Assembly: GCA_016194705.1 (NCBI GenBank)
Contig: JACQAZ010000023.1
Location: 1-64,000 of the forward strand
Direction: 5' to 3'
DNA from: Elusimicrobiota bacterium
Lineage (GTDB): Bacteria; Elusimicrobiota; Elusimicrobia; UBA1565; UBA9628
Length of the DNA: 64,000 nt
Positions 24,510-32,733 of this stretch are shown here, piece by piece (position 1 is the stretch's first letter; the number at the start of each line of letters is the position of its first letter). The notes under the pieces were generated by a model. The model worked only from the letters and a program-made list of their open reading frames with translations. It searched no databases and had not been told where the DNA came from. A program made the translations under genes and the position numbers.

Positions 24510-25879
24510 CAGAGCACCGTCCTTGGATTCTCGAGCGACTTGACGATGGTGTTCATGAAGTTGGCCGCGTCCGCCCCGTCGACGACGCGATGGTCGAAGG
24601 TCAGCACGAGGTTCATCATGTCGCGGGCAACGACCTTGTCGTCTCGCACGACCGGCCGCTTCTGAAGCTTCATGAGGCCGAGGATGCCGACCTCGGGGTG
24701 GTTGATGATCGGGGTGGCGAAGAGCCCGCCGAGCGGCCCGATGTTGGTGATCGTAAAAGACCCGCCCTGCAGAGAAGGCACGTCGATCTTGCCCGCGCGG
24801 ACGCTCGAAGCCAGCGACGCGACCTCGGCGGCCAGCGCCCAGAGGTCCTTCTTGTCGGCGTCCTTGATGTTCGGCACGATCAAGCCCTGCCCCGCGTTGA
24901 CCGCGATGCCGATGTTGCAGTAGCTCTTGACCACGAGCTCGCCGGCGTCGTCGTCGAGGCTCGCGTTGAGATTCGGGAACTCCTTGAGGGCCTTGACGAG
25001 CGCCTTGATGATGAACGGCAGGAAGGTCAGCTTGACCTTTTTCTTCTCGGCCTCTTTCTTCATGCCCTCGCGCAGCGCCACGAGCGCGGTCATGTCGCAC
25101 TCTTCCATGTGCGTGACGGCGACCACCGTCGAGACGCTGTGATGCAGCCGCTCCGCGATCTTGCGCCGTATCCCGACGAAGGGAGTTCTGGTCTCACCAG
25201 GCAGGACCGGCAGCCGTTGACCCCTCGACTCCGAAGGAGTCGAGGACGGCGGGCGAACGCCCGCCGCGGCATGGGGCGCCGCCTTTCTGACATCCCACTC
25301 CGCGATCCGTCCGCCCGGACCGGTGCCCTGGACCGTCGCCAGATTCACTCCGAGCTCGCGAGCCAGCCGAGCGACCGCCGGCGTCGCGTTGACGGGCCCG
25401 GTCGAAACGGGAGCCCCCGAACCCCCTTTGAAATTCCTCACGTCGGCCTCGAGCACGCGTCCCTGCGGCCCCGTGGCCGGGACGAGCGTCAAGTCGATGC
25501 CCAAGGACTTGGCGAGCTGGCGGACCATCGGCGTCGCGCTGACGCCGTGCCCGGGCACAGTCGCCTGAGTTCTTGCGGGGGCGGCGGCGGGACGGCCGGC
25601 GCTCGACGAGGCCGGGGTGGAGGATTTCGATGCGGTCCCTCCAGCCAGCTCGAAGGCGACCAACGGATGGTGGACCTTGACCTTCTCGCCGGGCTTGGCG
25701 TAGAGCTTCACGACCTTCCCCGCCTTCGGGCTGGGGATCTCGACCTCGGCTTTGTCGGTCAGCACGTTGCACAGGGTCTGGTTCTCCTTGACCGTGTCTC
25801 CCTCCTTGACGTGCCAGCGCACGACCTCGCCTTCGGTGAGGCCTTCTCCGATGTCGGGCAGCAGGAATTCGTATCTCAT
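24509..25879 (-). CDS. 2-oxoacid dehydrogenase E2 (dihydrolipoamide acyltransferase)
   Basis: Residues 1-78 of this 456-residue protein form one lipoyl domain with the modified lysine in LTDKAEVEI. Two successive peripheral-subunit-binding domains follow: SATPMVRQLAKSLGIDL...GRVLEADV near 118-152 and NATPAVARLARELGVNL...GRIAEWDV near 172-207. The catalytic domain has the active-site FDHRVVDGADAANF. Most E2 proteins have a single subunit-binding domain, so the duplication is unusual. Neighbouring E1 genes fit a branched-chain-type or Gram-positive-type heterotetramer; acetyl versus branched acyl cannot be decided by eye. Confidence 0.92.
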   Translation of the reverse strand: MRYEFLLPDIGEGLTEGEVVRWHVKEGDTVKENQTLCNVLTDKAEVEIPSPKAGKVVKLYAKPGEKVKVHHPLVAFELAGGTASKSSTPASSSAGRPAAAPARTQATVPGHGVSATPMVRQLAKSLGIDLTLVPATGPQGRVLEADVRNFKGGSGAPVSTGPVNATPAVARLARELGVNLATVQGTGPGGRIAEWDVRKAAPHAAAGVRPPSSTPSESRGQRLPVLPGETRTPFVGIRRKIAERLHHSVSTVVAVTHMEECDMTALVALREGMKKEAEKKKVKLTFLPFIIKALVKALKEFPNLNASLDDDAGELVVKSYCNIGIAVNAGQGLIVPNIKDADKKDLWALAAEVASLASSVRAGKIDVPSLQGGSFTITNIGPLGGLFATPIINHPEVGILGLMKLQKRPVVRDDKVVARDMMNLVLTFDHRVVDGADAANFMNTIVKSLENPRTVL

Positions 25880-25888
25880 GAAAGGCTC

Positions 25889-26527
25889 CTAGCAGGCGTA
25901 GCTAAAAAAAAACCGTTTCTTGCCGATCTTGACGCTCTTCCAGAAAAACCAGCCGCGCACCGCGCGCAGTCCGTAGAGCACGCCTTGGATCACCGAGACC
26001 GCGAGCATGATCTTGCCCGCCGGGCTGTGGACGGTCCAGGTCACGGCCTCGTGGGCACGCACGAGGACGGGGTGCGCCGAGAGCCAATGCGGGAACAGGC
26101 AGACCAGGAAATAAGCCGCGATGCCGCCGGCGTAGCCTCCGCCCGTGTGCGGGTCGACCTCGCCGCGCGAGTTGGCGTAGTTGGCGCTTAAGACCATGTA
26201 GACGAACACGAAGCCCGCGGCCTGCCAGGCCAGGAGGAACGGGCCCTCGCCCTTGCGGAACACGGCCAGACCCATGACGCCGCCGAACAGCGAGGCGAGC
26301 ACGGTGTTGTAGCTCAGAGCGAAGAGCGCGGCGAAGTCCTCGTGCAGGATATCGTGCACCTGGAGGGCGAGGATGCCCAGCAGCTTCGAGATGAACCAGA
26401 ACGCGCCGCTCATGCCGGTCAGGAACAAGAGGGCCGAGATGGCGGGCCCCGCGCTCGGATCGGCCATGACGCGCTCCCAGAGCAGGATGGCCTGCGTCAG
26501 ATATGGGATCAGGGGCTCGGCGTTCAT
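25889..26527 (-). CDS. Multi-pass membrane protein inside the dehydrogenase operon
   Basis: This 212-residue protein has about five hydrophobic helices (near 30-50, 68-85, 95-115, 130-150 and 172-190). A short loop contains ANYANSRGEVDPHTGGGYAGGIAAY. It lies between E1 beta and E2 on the same strand, overlapping the E1 beta stop. I do not recognise a family. Its position inside a soluble enzyme operon is odd; it could transport a substrate, for example a carboxylate, but no transporter motif is visible. Confidence 0.7.
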   Translation of the reverse strand: MNAEPLIPYLTQAILLWERVMADPSAGPAISALLFLTGMSGAFWFISKLLGILALQVHDILHEDFAALFALSYNTVLASLFGGVMGLAVFRKGEGPFLLAWQAAGFVFVYMVLSANYANSRGEVDPHTGGGYAGGIAAYFLVCLFPHWLSAHPVLVRAHEAVTWTVHSPAGKIMLAVSVIQGVLYGLRAVRGWFFWKSVKIGKKRFFFSYAC

Positions 26528-27516
26528 CAGAAAGCGAGCGTTTGAGCGATCGCCATGCCGACGCGGTCCGCGTCGGGGATGTAGTATTTCTCGAGGCGAA
26601 ACAGCGGCATCCGGATGTCCCAGCCGCCGACCCGCTTGACCGGAGCCTGGAGCTTCAAGAGCGCCCGCTCGGAAATGAGCGCCGCGATCTCGGCCGCCCA
26701 GGAGCCCGTGTTGGGAGCCTCATGCGCGATGACGGCGCGGCCGGTCTTCTCGACGGAGGCTAGGAGCGCGTCCAAGTCGAGCGGCGTGAGCGTCCTGAGG
26801 TCCAAGACTTCGATCGAACGGCCCGACTTCTCGGCGGCGGCCAGGCAGGTCTGCACCATCGCGCCCCAGCAGATCAAAGTGAGCTCGGTCCCTTCGCGCG
26901 CGATCCTGGCTTTTCCGATCTCGACGGTGTAGGGCTCGACGGGGACCTCCCCTCGCGCGGCGCGGTACAAGAGCTTGGGCTCGAAGAAGATCACGGGGTC
27001 GGGGTCCGCGATGGCGGCCAGGAGCAGGCCCTTGGCGTCCTGCGGCGTCGACGGGATGACGACCTTGATGCCCGGGGTGTGGCAGAAATAGGCCTCGGGG
27101 GATTCCGAGTGGTGCTCCGGGGCGTGGATCAGGCCTCCGTGCGGAGCGCGGAGCACGAGCGGCACGGACATCTTGCCGCGCGTACGCGAGCGCAGGCGCC
27201 CCAAGTGGCAGACGACCTGGTCGAACACGGCCGGCATGAAGCCGTCGAACTGGATTTCGGCCACGGGCCGCAGGCCGTTGATCGCTAGTCCGATCGCCCC
27301 TCCCATGATTCCTATTTCAGCCAGAGGGGTGTCGACGACGCGCGCGTCTCCGTACTTTTTCCAGAGGCCGTCGGTGGCGCGGAACACGCCGCCGTTTCGC
27401 CCGATGTCTTCTCCGAGAAGCAGAACGCGAGGATCCTTGGCCATGGCCTGGTCGAGCGCCTCGTTGACGGCCTGGACCAGGTTCAGCTCTTTGGTCGCCG
27501 TGGAGGTCTTGTTCAT
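26527..27516 (-). CDS. 2-oxoacid dehydrogenase E1 beta subunit
   Basis: This 329-residue transketolase-like subunit has LGEDIGRNGGVFRATDGL, DTPLAEIGIMGGAIGLAINGLRPVAEIQF, HHSESPEAYFCHTPGIKVVIP and the C-terminal domain ending RVGGWDIRMPLFRLEKYYIPD. It pairs with E1 alpha to form the thiamine-diphosphate enzyme that decarboxylates the 2-oxoacid and acylates the lipoyl group of E2. It overlaps E1 alpha by 4 bases. Confidence 0.94.
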   Translation of the reverse strand: MNKTSTATKELNLVQAVNEALDQAMAKDPRVLLLGEDIGRNGGVFRATDGLWKKYGDARVVDTPLAEIGIMGGAIGLAINGLRPVAEIQFDGFMPAVFDQVVCHLGRLRSRTRGKMSVPLVLRAPHGGLIHAPEHHSESPEAYFCHTPGIKVVIPSTPQDAKGLLLAAIADPDPVIFFEPKLLYRAARGEVPVEPYTVEIGKARIAREGTELTLICWGAMVQTCLAAAEKSGRSIEVLDLRTLTPLDLDALLASVEKTGRAVIAHEAPNTGSWAAEIAALISERALLKLQAPVKRVGGWDIRMPLFRLEKYYIPDADRVGMAIAQTLAF

Positions 27517-28640
27517 GGGAACCGCCCTTCGGCCGGCGGCAGCTGAGTCAGAACCTCAGGCCCGCCTTTGGCCTCCAGGAGCTTCTCGAGCTCGGCCCGC
27601 TGCTCGACCAAGGCCCAGGGAGCGCGAGCGTAGTTGTCGGCGAACATGTTGAGGGGGTTGGGCTGGGGCGCGGCCTCGTAGGCCGCGACCTCGGCGTCGA
27701 TCCAGCTTTCGGTCTCGCGCGAGAGCAGCATCTCCTTCTTCTCGTCCCAAAGCTTCTTCGCGGTCAGAAACTTCCGCAGGCGCGCGATCGGGTCCTTCGC
27801 GGCCCAGGCCGCGACCTCCGCCGCGTCGCGGTAGCGCCCGGCGTCGTCGGCGGTGGTGTGGTGGCTCATGCGGTAGGTCTCGCACTCGATCAAGGTCGTG
27901 CCGCCGCCGGCTCTGGCCCGCTCGACGGCGTCGGTCATGGCCTTGAAAACGGCCAAGCAGTCGTTGCCGTCGACCTGGAGTCCCTCGACGCCGTAGCCCC
28001 AGGCTTTCTGCGCCAGGGTCTGCGAGGCGGACTGCTTCGAGCGCGGCACCGAGATGGCCCAGCCGTTGTTCTCGATGATGTAGATCGCGGGCAGCTTGAA
28101 TTGCCCGGCGAAGGTCAGAGCCTCGTGCAGGTCGCCCTTGGAAGAGGTCCCGTCGCCGCAGTAGCCGACCGCGACGCCGCCGGTTTTTTTGAGCTTCTCC
28201 GCCCAAGCCAGGCCCATGACCTGGGTGAGGTGCGTGCCGACCGGGATCGAGAAGATCATGTCGTTGTTGCCGTCTGGGAAATGCGTGCCGCGGTCGTCGC
28301 CGGCCCAGTAGAGCAGCGCGTAGCGCATCTGCATCCCGCGCGCGAAGTAGACGCCTCCTCCTCTATATGTCGGTACGACCCAGTCGGAAGGCTTGAGGCA
28401 CAAGGGCGGGACGCACTGCGTGGCTTCCTGTCCCGTGATCATCGGATAAGTTCCCAAGCGCCCGGAGCGCTGCAGCAGGATCGCGCGCTCGTCGAAGGCG
28501 CGGATCTGGTACATCAGGCGGTACATCTTGAGCAGCAGCTCCTTGGAGATTTTTGGGAGCAGCCTCTCGTCGACCTTCCCGTCGGGCGAGAGGATTTCGA
28601 GGCGTTCGATCTTGGCCTCGGCGACGGTCTTAACCGGCAT
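27513..28640 (-). CDS. 2-oxoacid dehydrogenase E1 alpha subunit
   Basis: This 375-residue protein has the thiamine-diphosphate motif GDGTSSKGDLHEALTFAG...IIENNGWAIS, an early YPMITGQEATQC and the phosphorylation-loop-like YRMSHHTTADDAGRYRD. The pattern is that of alpha-2 beta-2 E1 (pyruvate or branched-chain), not of the single-chain E. coli AceE. It starts 11 bases inside the lipA stop region, so lipA and E1 alpha overlap and are likely co-translated. Confidence 0.94.
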   Translation of the reverse strand: MPVKTVAEAKIERLEILSPDGKVDERLLPKISKELLLKMYRLMYQIRAFDERAILLQRSGRLGTYPMITGQEATQCVPPLCLKPSDWVVPTYRGGGVYFARGMQMRYALLYWAGDDRGTHFPDGNNDMIFSIPVGTHLTQVMGLAWAEKLKKTGGVAVGYCGDGTSSKGDLHEALTFAGQFKLPAIYIIENNGWAISVPRSKQSASQTLAQKAWGYGVEGLQVDGNDCLAVFKAMTDAVERARAGGGTTLIECETYRMSHHTTADDAGRYRDAAEVAAWAAKDPIARLRKFLTAKKLWDEKKEMLLSRETESWIDAEVAAYEAAPQPNPLNMFADNYARAPWALVEQRAELEKLLEAKGGPEVLTQLPPAEGRFP

Positions 28641-29523
28641 GGGCGGCCTCCAGCATGCCTTTAATGAACAATTCGCCGGCGCGGTACGAGCTCCGGACGA
28701 AAGGCCCGGACGCGACGTAGAGAAAACCGAGCTCGCGCGCGAGAGCGCCGTACTCGACGAAGGTCTCGGGCGTCACGAACTCGGCGACCGGCAGGTTTCT
28801 ACCGACCGCGGTGGGCCGAAGATATTGGCCGAGGGTGACGATGTCGCAGCCGACGCGGCGGAGGTCTTCGAGAGCTTCGACGAGCTCCGTCTTGGTCTCG
28901 CCGAAGCCGACCATGATCGACGACTTGGTCGGCGACAGCGGCCTGAATTTCTTGGCATGGGCCAAGACATCCAAGGATTGGCGGTAGCCGGCCTTCGCGT
29001 CGCGCACCGTCGAAGTCAGGCGCTCGACGCACTCGATATTGTGGGCCACGACGTCGGGGCCGCTGTCGAGGACTTGCTCGAGAAGGCCGGTATCGCCCCG
29101 GAAATCCTGCAGCAGCATCTCGAGCTTCATGTCCGGAAGCCGCCTCTTGATCGTCGCGACGCAGTCCGCAAGATGCGAGGCGCCCTGGTCGGGCAGATCG
29201 TCGCGGCAGACGGTGGTCAGCACGACGTAGTCGAGCTTCATCTCGCTCAAGGCGTCGGCCAGCTTGCGGGGTTCCTCTCTATCGGGCGGCGGCGGCTTGG
29301 CGGAGGAAGCGACCGAGCAGAAGCGGCAGCCGCGCGTGCAGGCGTCGCCCATGACCATGAAGGTGGCGGTCCCCCCGCCCCAGCATTCCGCGATGTTGGG
29401 GCAGCGGGCTTCCTCGCACACGGTCGACAAGCCGCGCGCGCGCGAGGCGGCCTTGATGCGCTCGTAGTTCGGCCCCGCCGGAAGCTTGACCTTGAGCCAG
29501 GGCGGCAGCTTGGGACGCGTCAC
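28630..29523 (-). CDS. lipA: Lipoyl synthase LipA
   Basis: This 297-residue radical-SAM enzyme has the auxiliary cluster cysteines CEEARCPNIAECW and the radical SAM motif CTRGCRFCSV. DDLPDQGASH and the C-terminal SSYRAGE complete the family pattern. It inserts two sulphurs into the octanoyl group attached by LipB. The GTG start (VTRPKLPPWLKVKLP) is chosen because the upstream frame is not conserved-looking. It is the first gene of the nine-gene minus-strand operon. Confidence 0.95.
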   Translation of the reverse strand: MTRPKLPPWLKVKLPAGPNYERIKAASRARGLSTVCEEARCPNIAECWGGGTATFMVMGDACTRGCRFCSVASSAKPPPPDREEPRKLADALSEMKLDYVVLTTVCRDDLPDQGASHLADCVATIKRRLPDMKLEMLLQDFRGDTGLLEQVLDSGPDVVAHNIECVERLTSTVRDAKAGYRQSLDVLAHAKKFRPLSPTKSSIMVGFGETKTELVEALEDLRRVGCDIVTLGQYLRPTAVGRNLPVAEFVTPETFVEYGALARELGFLYVASGPFVRSSYRAGELFIKGMLEAAHAG

Positions 29524-29606
29524 CGGCCGATTATAGCAATTTGAGTCGGAGCGGGACCTCAATCGCCGGGACTGACGCGCGCTGGCAATCGCTGACATCC
29601 AGGCCC

Positions 29607-29635
29607 TGGACATTTCCCAAAGGACGGCGCATACT
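29607..29635 (+). promoter_or_regulatory. Promoter of the response-regulator gene
   Basis: TGGACA (29607-29612), 17-base spacer, CATACT (29630-29635), only 8 bases before the ATG. This would give a transcript with almost no leader. Confidence 0.6.
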
Positions 29636-29643
29636 AATGGGAA

Positions 29644-30054
29644 ATGGCGACCATTCTGTGCATCGAAGACGACGTCGATCTCCAGGACGTCGTGAACATC
29701 GCGCTCAAAGGCTACGGCTACAACGTCGAGAGGGCGTTCACGGGCGAGGACGGCTACGAGAAGGCCGTCAGCCTCAAACCCGAACTCATCCTCCTCGACA
29801 TGATGCTGCCGACCCTCAACGGCCTCGAGGTCCTCAAGATGCTCAAGGACCACGAGACGGCCCGCCGGATTCCGGTCGTCGTCGTGTCGGCTTTCTACGG
29901 AGAGGGGCCGTTCACCCATGAGTCCATCACCAAGCTCGGGGCCGCCGCGTCCCTGCAGAAGCCGGTCAGATTCGACGAGTTGGCCGCCGTCATCGCCCAC
30001 GCGCTGGCCCAGGTCAACGGCGCGAGTTCCATCCCCGCTGCGCCCGCGCGTTAG
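29644..30054 (+). CDS. Single-domain response regulator (CheY-like receiver)
   Basis: This 136-residue receiver domain has the acidic pocket CIEDDVD (E8, D9), the phosphoacceptor in LILLDMMLP (D52), the conserved Ser in VVVVSAF and the Lys in LQKPVRF. An Ala/Pro tail of about 15 residues follows, with no output domain. It probably signals by protein-protein contact. The adjacent pseudopilin/secretion operon is headed by an HPt-receiver protein, and a sensor kinase lies at 42151; a pathway with either is only inferred. Confidence 0.9.
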   Translation: MATILCIEDDVDLQDVVNIALKGYGYNVERAFTGEDGYEKAVSLKPELILLDMMLPTLNGLEVLKMLKDHETARRIPVVVVSAFYGEGPFTHESITKLGAAASLQKPVRFDELAAVIAHALAQVNGASSIPAAPAR

Positions 30055-30063
30055 CCGGGCGAG

Positions 30064-30501
30064 TCAGCGCCGCTGATAGCTCGTCGCCCAGGTGTCGGGC
30101 TGCCAAGCCGCGCGGACCAGGACGCTGTGGTCCCAGGTGAACTGGGCGCGGGCGCGGACCGTCATGACCGCCGGGCCCAGCAGCGCGATGGCCGGCGAAT
30201 AGCCGGTCGAGTTGATCCAGGGCGGATCTTCCGTCGACAGCGTGACCGTGTAGTCGCCGCCGCCGAAGGGCTTCTTCTCGAAACCCTCGCGCCACGAGGC
30301 GTCTTTCGACAGGCGCCAGAGGGCGTCCTCCATCCCCGTCTCGGCGATGAAGTGGGCCTGGGCCTGGCGCAGCACGTAGACCGACTCGCGCACCTGGCTG
30401 CGCGTGACGCGGTACACCGTGCCCGAGAGCAGCGCCAGCGTCGTCAGAGCGATGAGGCTCAGGACCAGGCCCGAGCCGCGAGAGTTGCCCAGAGTCTTCA
30501 C
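30064..30501 (-). CDS. PilX/GspK-like pseudopilin
   Basis: The N-terminal hydrophobic helix of this 145-residue protein (SGLVLSLIALTTLALLSGTVYRVT) is preceded by a short basic leader (MKTLGNSRG), and QAQAHFIAETGMEDALWRL is the conserved segment of PilX/GspK-type proteins. These assemble at the tip of the pseudopilus or pilus. It is the last gene of the minus-strand operon and overlaps the GspJ-like gene by 4 bases. The C-terminal domain is short compared with GspK, so PilX is the nearer match. Confidence 0.75.
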   Translation of the reverse strand: MKTLGNSRGSGLVLSLIALTTLALLSGTVYRVTRSQVRESVYVLRQAQAHFIAETGMEDALWRLSKDASWREGFEKKPFGGGDYTVTLSTEDPPWINSTGYSPAIALLGPAVMTVRARAQFTWDHSVLVRAAWQPDTWATSYQRR

Positions 30502-31007
30502 CAGTGGTTGCGCAGCCGCGCCCCGGAGAAGAAGCGGTAGGTCTTGTCCCGGGGGCCCCGCAGCGTCAGCGCGGAGGTCACCAGCACGGCGGAGGCGGCC
30601 TCCGTGGATTCCACGATCCTGCCCTGGTCGTCGAGGTTGTAGTAAGTCAGCTGGAGCCCGGCGACTCCCTTGGCCTGGTCCCGCGAGTCGAGGAGCCTCG
30701 TCTGCCGAAGCACCTGGCCGGACACGGAGAACGCCAGGGCGGGGCCCTCGGAGGTTTTCAGGGTGAGAGCGTCCGCGGAGAGGTCGCTGAGCGACGCGGC
30801 TTCCCGCGCCGCCCAGACCATCCCATGGGCGGCGCCGTCGCCGTCGATGGCCTTGCGCGCGTTGGAGAGGGCGGCGACCTGCGAAAGGGTGTAGTTATAG
30901 CTCTGTATGCCGGCTTTGAACAGCCGGGCGGTCACGAGGCAAATGACCGAGAGCACGGCGATGCCGACGGCGAGCTCGACCAGCGTCATCCCCCTGCTCC
31001 CGCTCAT
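30498..31007 (-). CDS. GspJ/PilW-like pseudopilin
   Basis: This 169-residue protein has a class III prepilin leader (MSGSRG) followed by MTLVELAVGIAVLSVICLVTARLF, with the glutamate at +5 of the cleaved form. Prepilin peptidase would cut after the glycine. The remainder is a beta-rich globular domain with a DQGRIVESTEAASAVLVTS segment. It is a minor pseudopilin candidate of a type II secretion or type IV pilus system. It overlaps both neighbours by 4 bases. Confidence 0.8.
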   Translation of the reverse strand: MSGSRGMTLVELAVGIAVLSVICLVTARLFKAGIQSYNYTLSQVAALSNARKAIDGDGAAHGMVWAAREAASLSDLSADALTLKTSEGPALAFSVSGQVLRQTRLLDSRDQAKGVAGLQLTYYNLDDQGRIVESTEAASAVLVTSALTLRGPRDKTYRFFSGARLRNHW

Positions 31008-31498
31008 CGATTGGCGAAGACCTTGTCGAGGCAGACGGGGACCGAGGCCGGGAAGCGCGCGCAGACCGTGACCTTCTTGTAGTCGGTCGGGATCGATGAG
31101 GGCTTGAGATCCGGATCGACGTAGCTCACCGCGACGTCGCGGGAATACCGCTCGAAGCCGGCCAAGGGGCGCATCACCGGATCCAAGGGCGGGCTCTCGG
31201 TCCAGCCGTGAAAATCGTCGATGTCGTTGAAAGAGCGCTTGTCGGCGGGAGGCTCATCGGTGTCGGGGCCGAGCGCGCTCTTGACCGCGACGACTTGGGG
31301 AGGATTGGGAGTCTTCTGGTCCCATTTCCGAGTGCCTACCTCTTCCATGAGCTCGACGGCCAGATGGGTGGCGACCGCGATGTTCTCGGTCGTCTTGTTG
31401 GCGCGGATGGAGAGGATGAACAACGGAAGCAAGGAGACCAAAGCCAAGGAGACGACGATGTAGGAGATCGACGCCTCGAGCAGGATGTAGCCCTTCAT
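31004..31498 (-). CDS. GspI/PilV-like pseudopilin
   Basis: This 164-residue protein has the leader MKG followed by YILLEASISYIVVSLALVSLLPLFILSI. The glutamate at +5 and the following hydrophobic helix are the prepilin N-terminus. The ATG is set by this leader and overlaps the gspF stop. The later region (VSYVDPDLKPSSIPTDYKKVTVCARF) is globular with one Cys pair. It is probably a minor pseudopilin priming assembly. Confidence 0.8.
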   Translation of the reverse strand: MKGYILLEASISYIVVSLALVSLLPLFILSIRANKTTENIAVATHLAVELMEEVGTRKWDQKTPNPPQVVAVKSALGPDTDEPPADKRSFNDIDDFHGWTESPPLDPVMRPLAGFERYSRDVAVSYVDPDLKPSSIPTDYKKVTVCARFPASVPVCLDKVFANR

Positions 31499-32733
31499 TG
31501 GATGGCGCCGGCGAGCTCGAAGATCGGAAGCAGGACGGAAACGGCGATGCCCCCGACCATCAGCCCCAGGAAGACCACGAAGCTCGGCTCGAGGACCGTG
31601 AAAAGATCCTTCAGCGTCACGTCCACTTCCTTGCCGTAGTGCGCCGCGACCTCGTCGAGGACCTCGGGAAGGTTCCCGGTCCGCTCCGCGTTGGCGATCA
31701 TGTGGGTCACCGACTGAGGAAAATAGGGGCTCGCCGCCAGCGCGGAGGCCAGGCCCTTGCCCTCGGAGGCGTCGCGGTAGACCGCGCCGAAGAGATCGTC
31801 GAAGACCGCGTTGCCCGCCGCGGCGCGGGCCAGGCTCAGCGACTTGAGGATGGGCACGCCGCTGGTCATGAGAGCGCTCAGCGTGGTCAGCACGCGGGTC
31901 AGGACGACCGCCGTGACGAGCGGCCCGAGCACGGGCAGCTCGAGCAGCAGGGCCTCGAGCTTCTTGCGATGGGCCAGCTCGGAAATCCAGTTCGTCAGGA
32001 AAAGCCAGGCGAAGAACAGGCCGGGCAGGTAGAAAGTCCACCAGGTCCGGAAATGGGCGCTTAAGAATAGCAGCAGGCGCGTCGACCAGGGCAGGGGCAC
32101 CTCCAGCTGGGAGAAGATTTCCATGAAGGTCGGCAGGATGAAGAGCACCAGGAAAACCACCACGCAGAAGGCCGTGAGCACGACGATGGAGGGATAGAGC
32201 AGGGCCGAGCGGATCTTGGCCTTGAGCTCGAGGCGGAACTCGAGGTAGCGCTCGATGCGCTGCAGCATGGAGCCCATGGTGCCGCCGGCCTCTCCGACGG
32301 CCAGCAGGCCGACGTAGATCTCGTCGAAGATCTTGGGATACCGCGCGAAAGCCGCCGAGAGGGGCTTGCCCTCGCGCACGCTCTTGGCGACCTCGAGGAG
32401 CACGAGCTTGAACGCCGCGTCCTGCTGCTGAGAGGCCAAGGTGTTCAAGGCCTCGAGGATGGGAAGGGCCGTGCGGACCATGATGGCCAGCTCGGTCGTA
32501 AAAAGGGCCACGGTCTTGAGGGACGCGCTGTCGTCGGATTTCGCGACGCCTTCGACCGCGGACTCGGCCGATGCGTAGGCTTTGTCCGCGTCCTTCTTTT
32601 CCTCCTTCCCCTCGATGAGGAAGAGCTGCTGGGTCTTGAGGATCGCGGTGAGATCGTCGAGGCTCGCCGCCGACGAGGAGCCGGTGACCTGCTGGCCGTT
32701 GCGGTCCATCGCCTTGTAGCGGTACGACGGCAT
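31495..32733 (-). CDS. Type II secretion / type IV pilus inner-membrane protein GspF
   Basis: This 412-residue protein starts YRYKAMDRNGQQVTGSSSAASLDDLTAIL, the usual GspF/PilC N-terminus. Two T2SSF domains follow, with GLLAVGEAGGTMGSMLQRIERYLE and MIANAERTGNLPEVLDEVAAHYGKEVD as the paired signatures. Three transmembrane helices are visible. It forms the platform linking the GspE ATPase to pilin assembly. Its ATG overlaps the gspE stop (TGATG). Confidence 0.92.
   Translation of the reverse strand: MPSYRYKAMDRNGQQVTGSSSAASLDDLTAILKTQQLFLIEGKEEKKDADKAYASAESAVEGVAKSDDSASLKTVALFTTELAIMVRTALPILEALNTLASQQQDAAFKLVLLEVAKSVREGKPLSAAFARYPKIFDEIYVGLLAVGEAGGTMGSMLQRIERYLEFRLELKAKIRSALLYPSIVVLTAFCVVVFLVLFILPTFMEIFSQLEVPLPWSTRLLLFLSAHFRTWWTFYLPGLFFAWLFLTNWISELAHRKKLEALLLELPVLGPLVTAVVLTRVLTTLSALMTSGVPILKSLSLARAAAGNAVFDDLFGAVYRDASEGKGLASALAASPYFPQSVTHMIANAERTGNLPEVLDEVAAHYGKEVDVTLKDLFTVLEPSFVVFLGLMVGGIAVSVLLPIFELAGAIQ

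Noticed and set aside
22536..24665. Long plus-strand open frame opposite lipB and lpd
   Set aside because: Antisense shadow of well-conserved enzyme genes; composition is Arg/Asp/Leu-rich with no domain.
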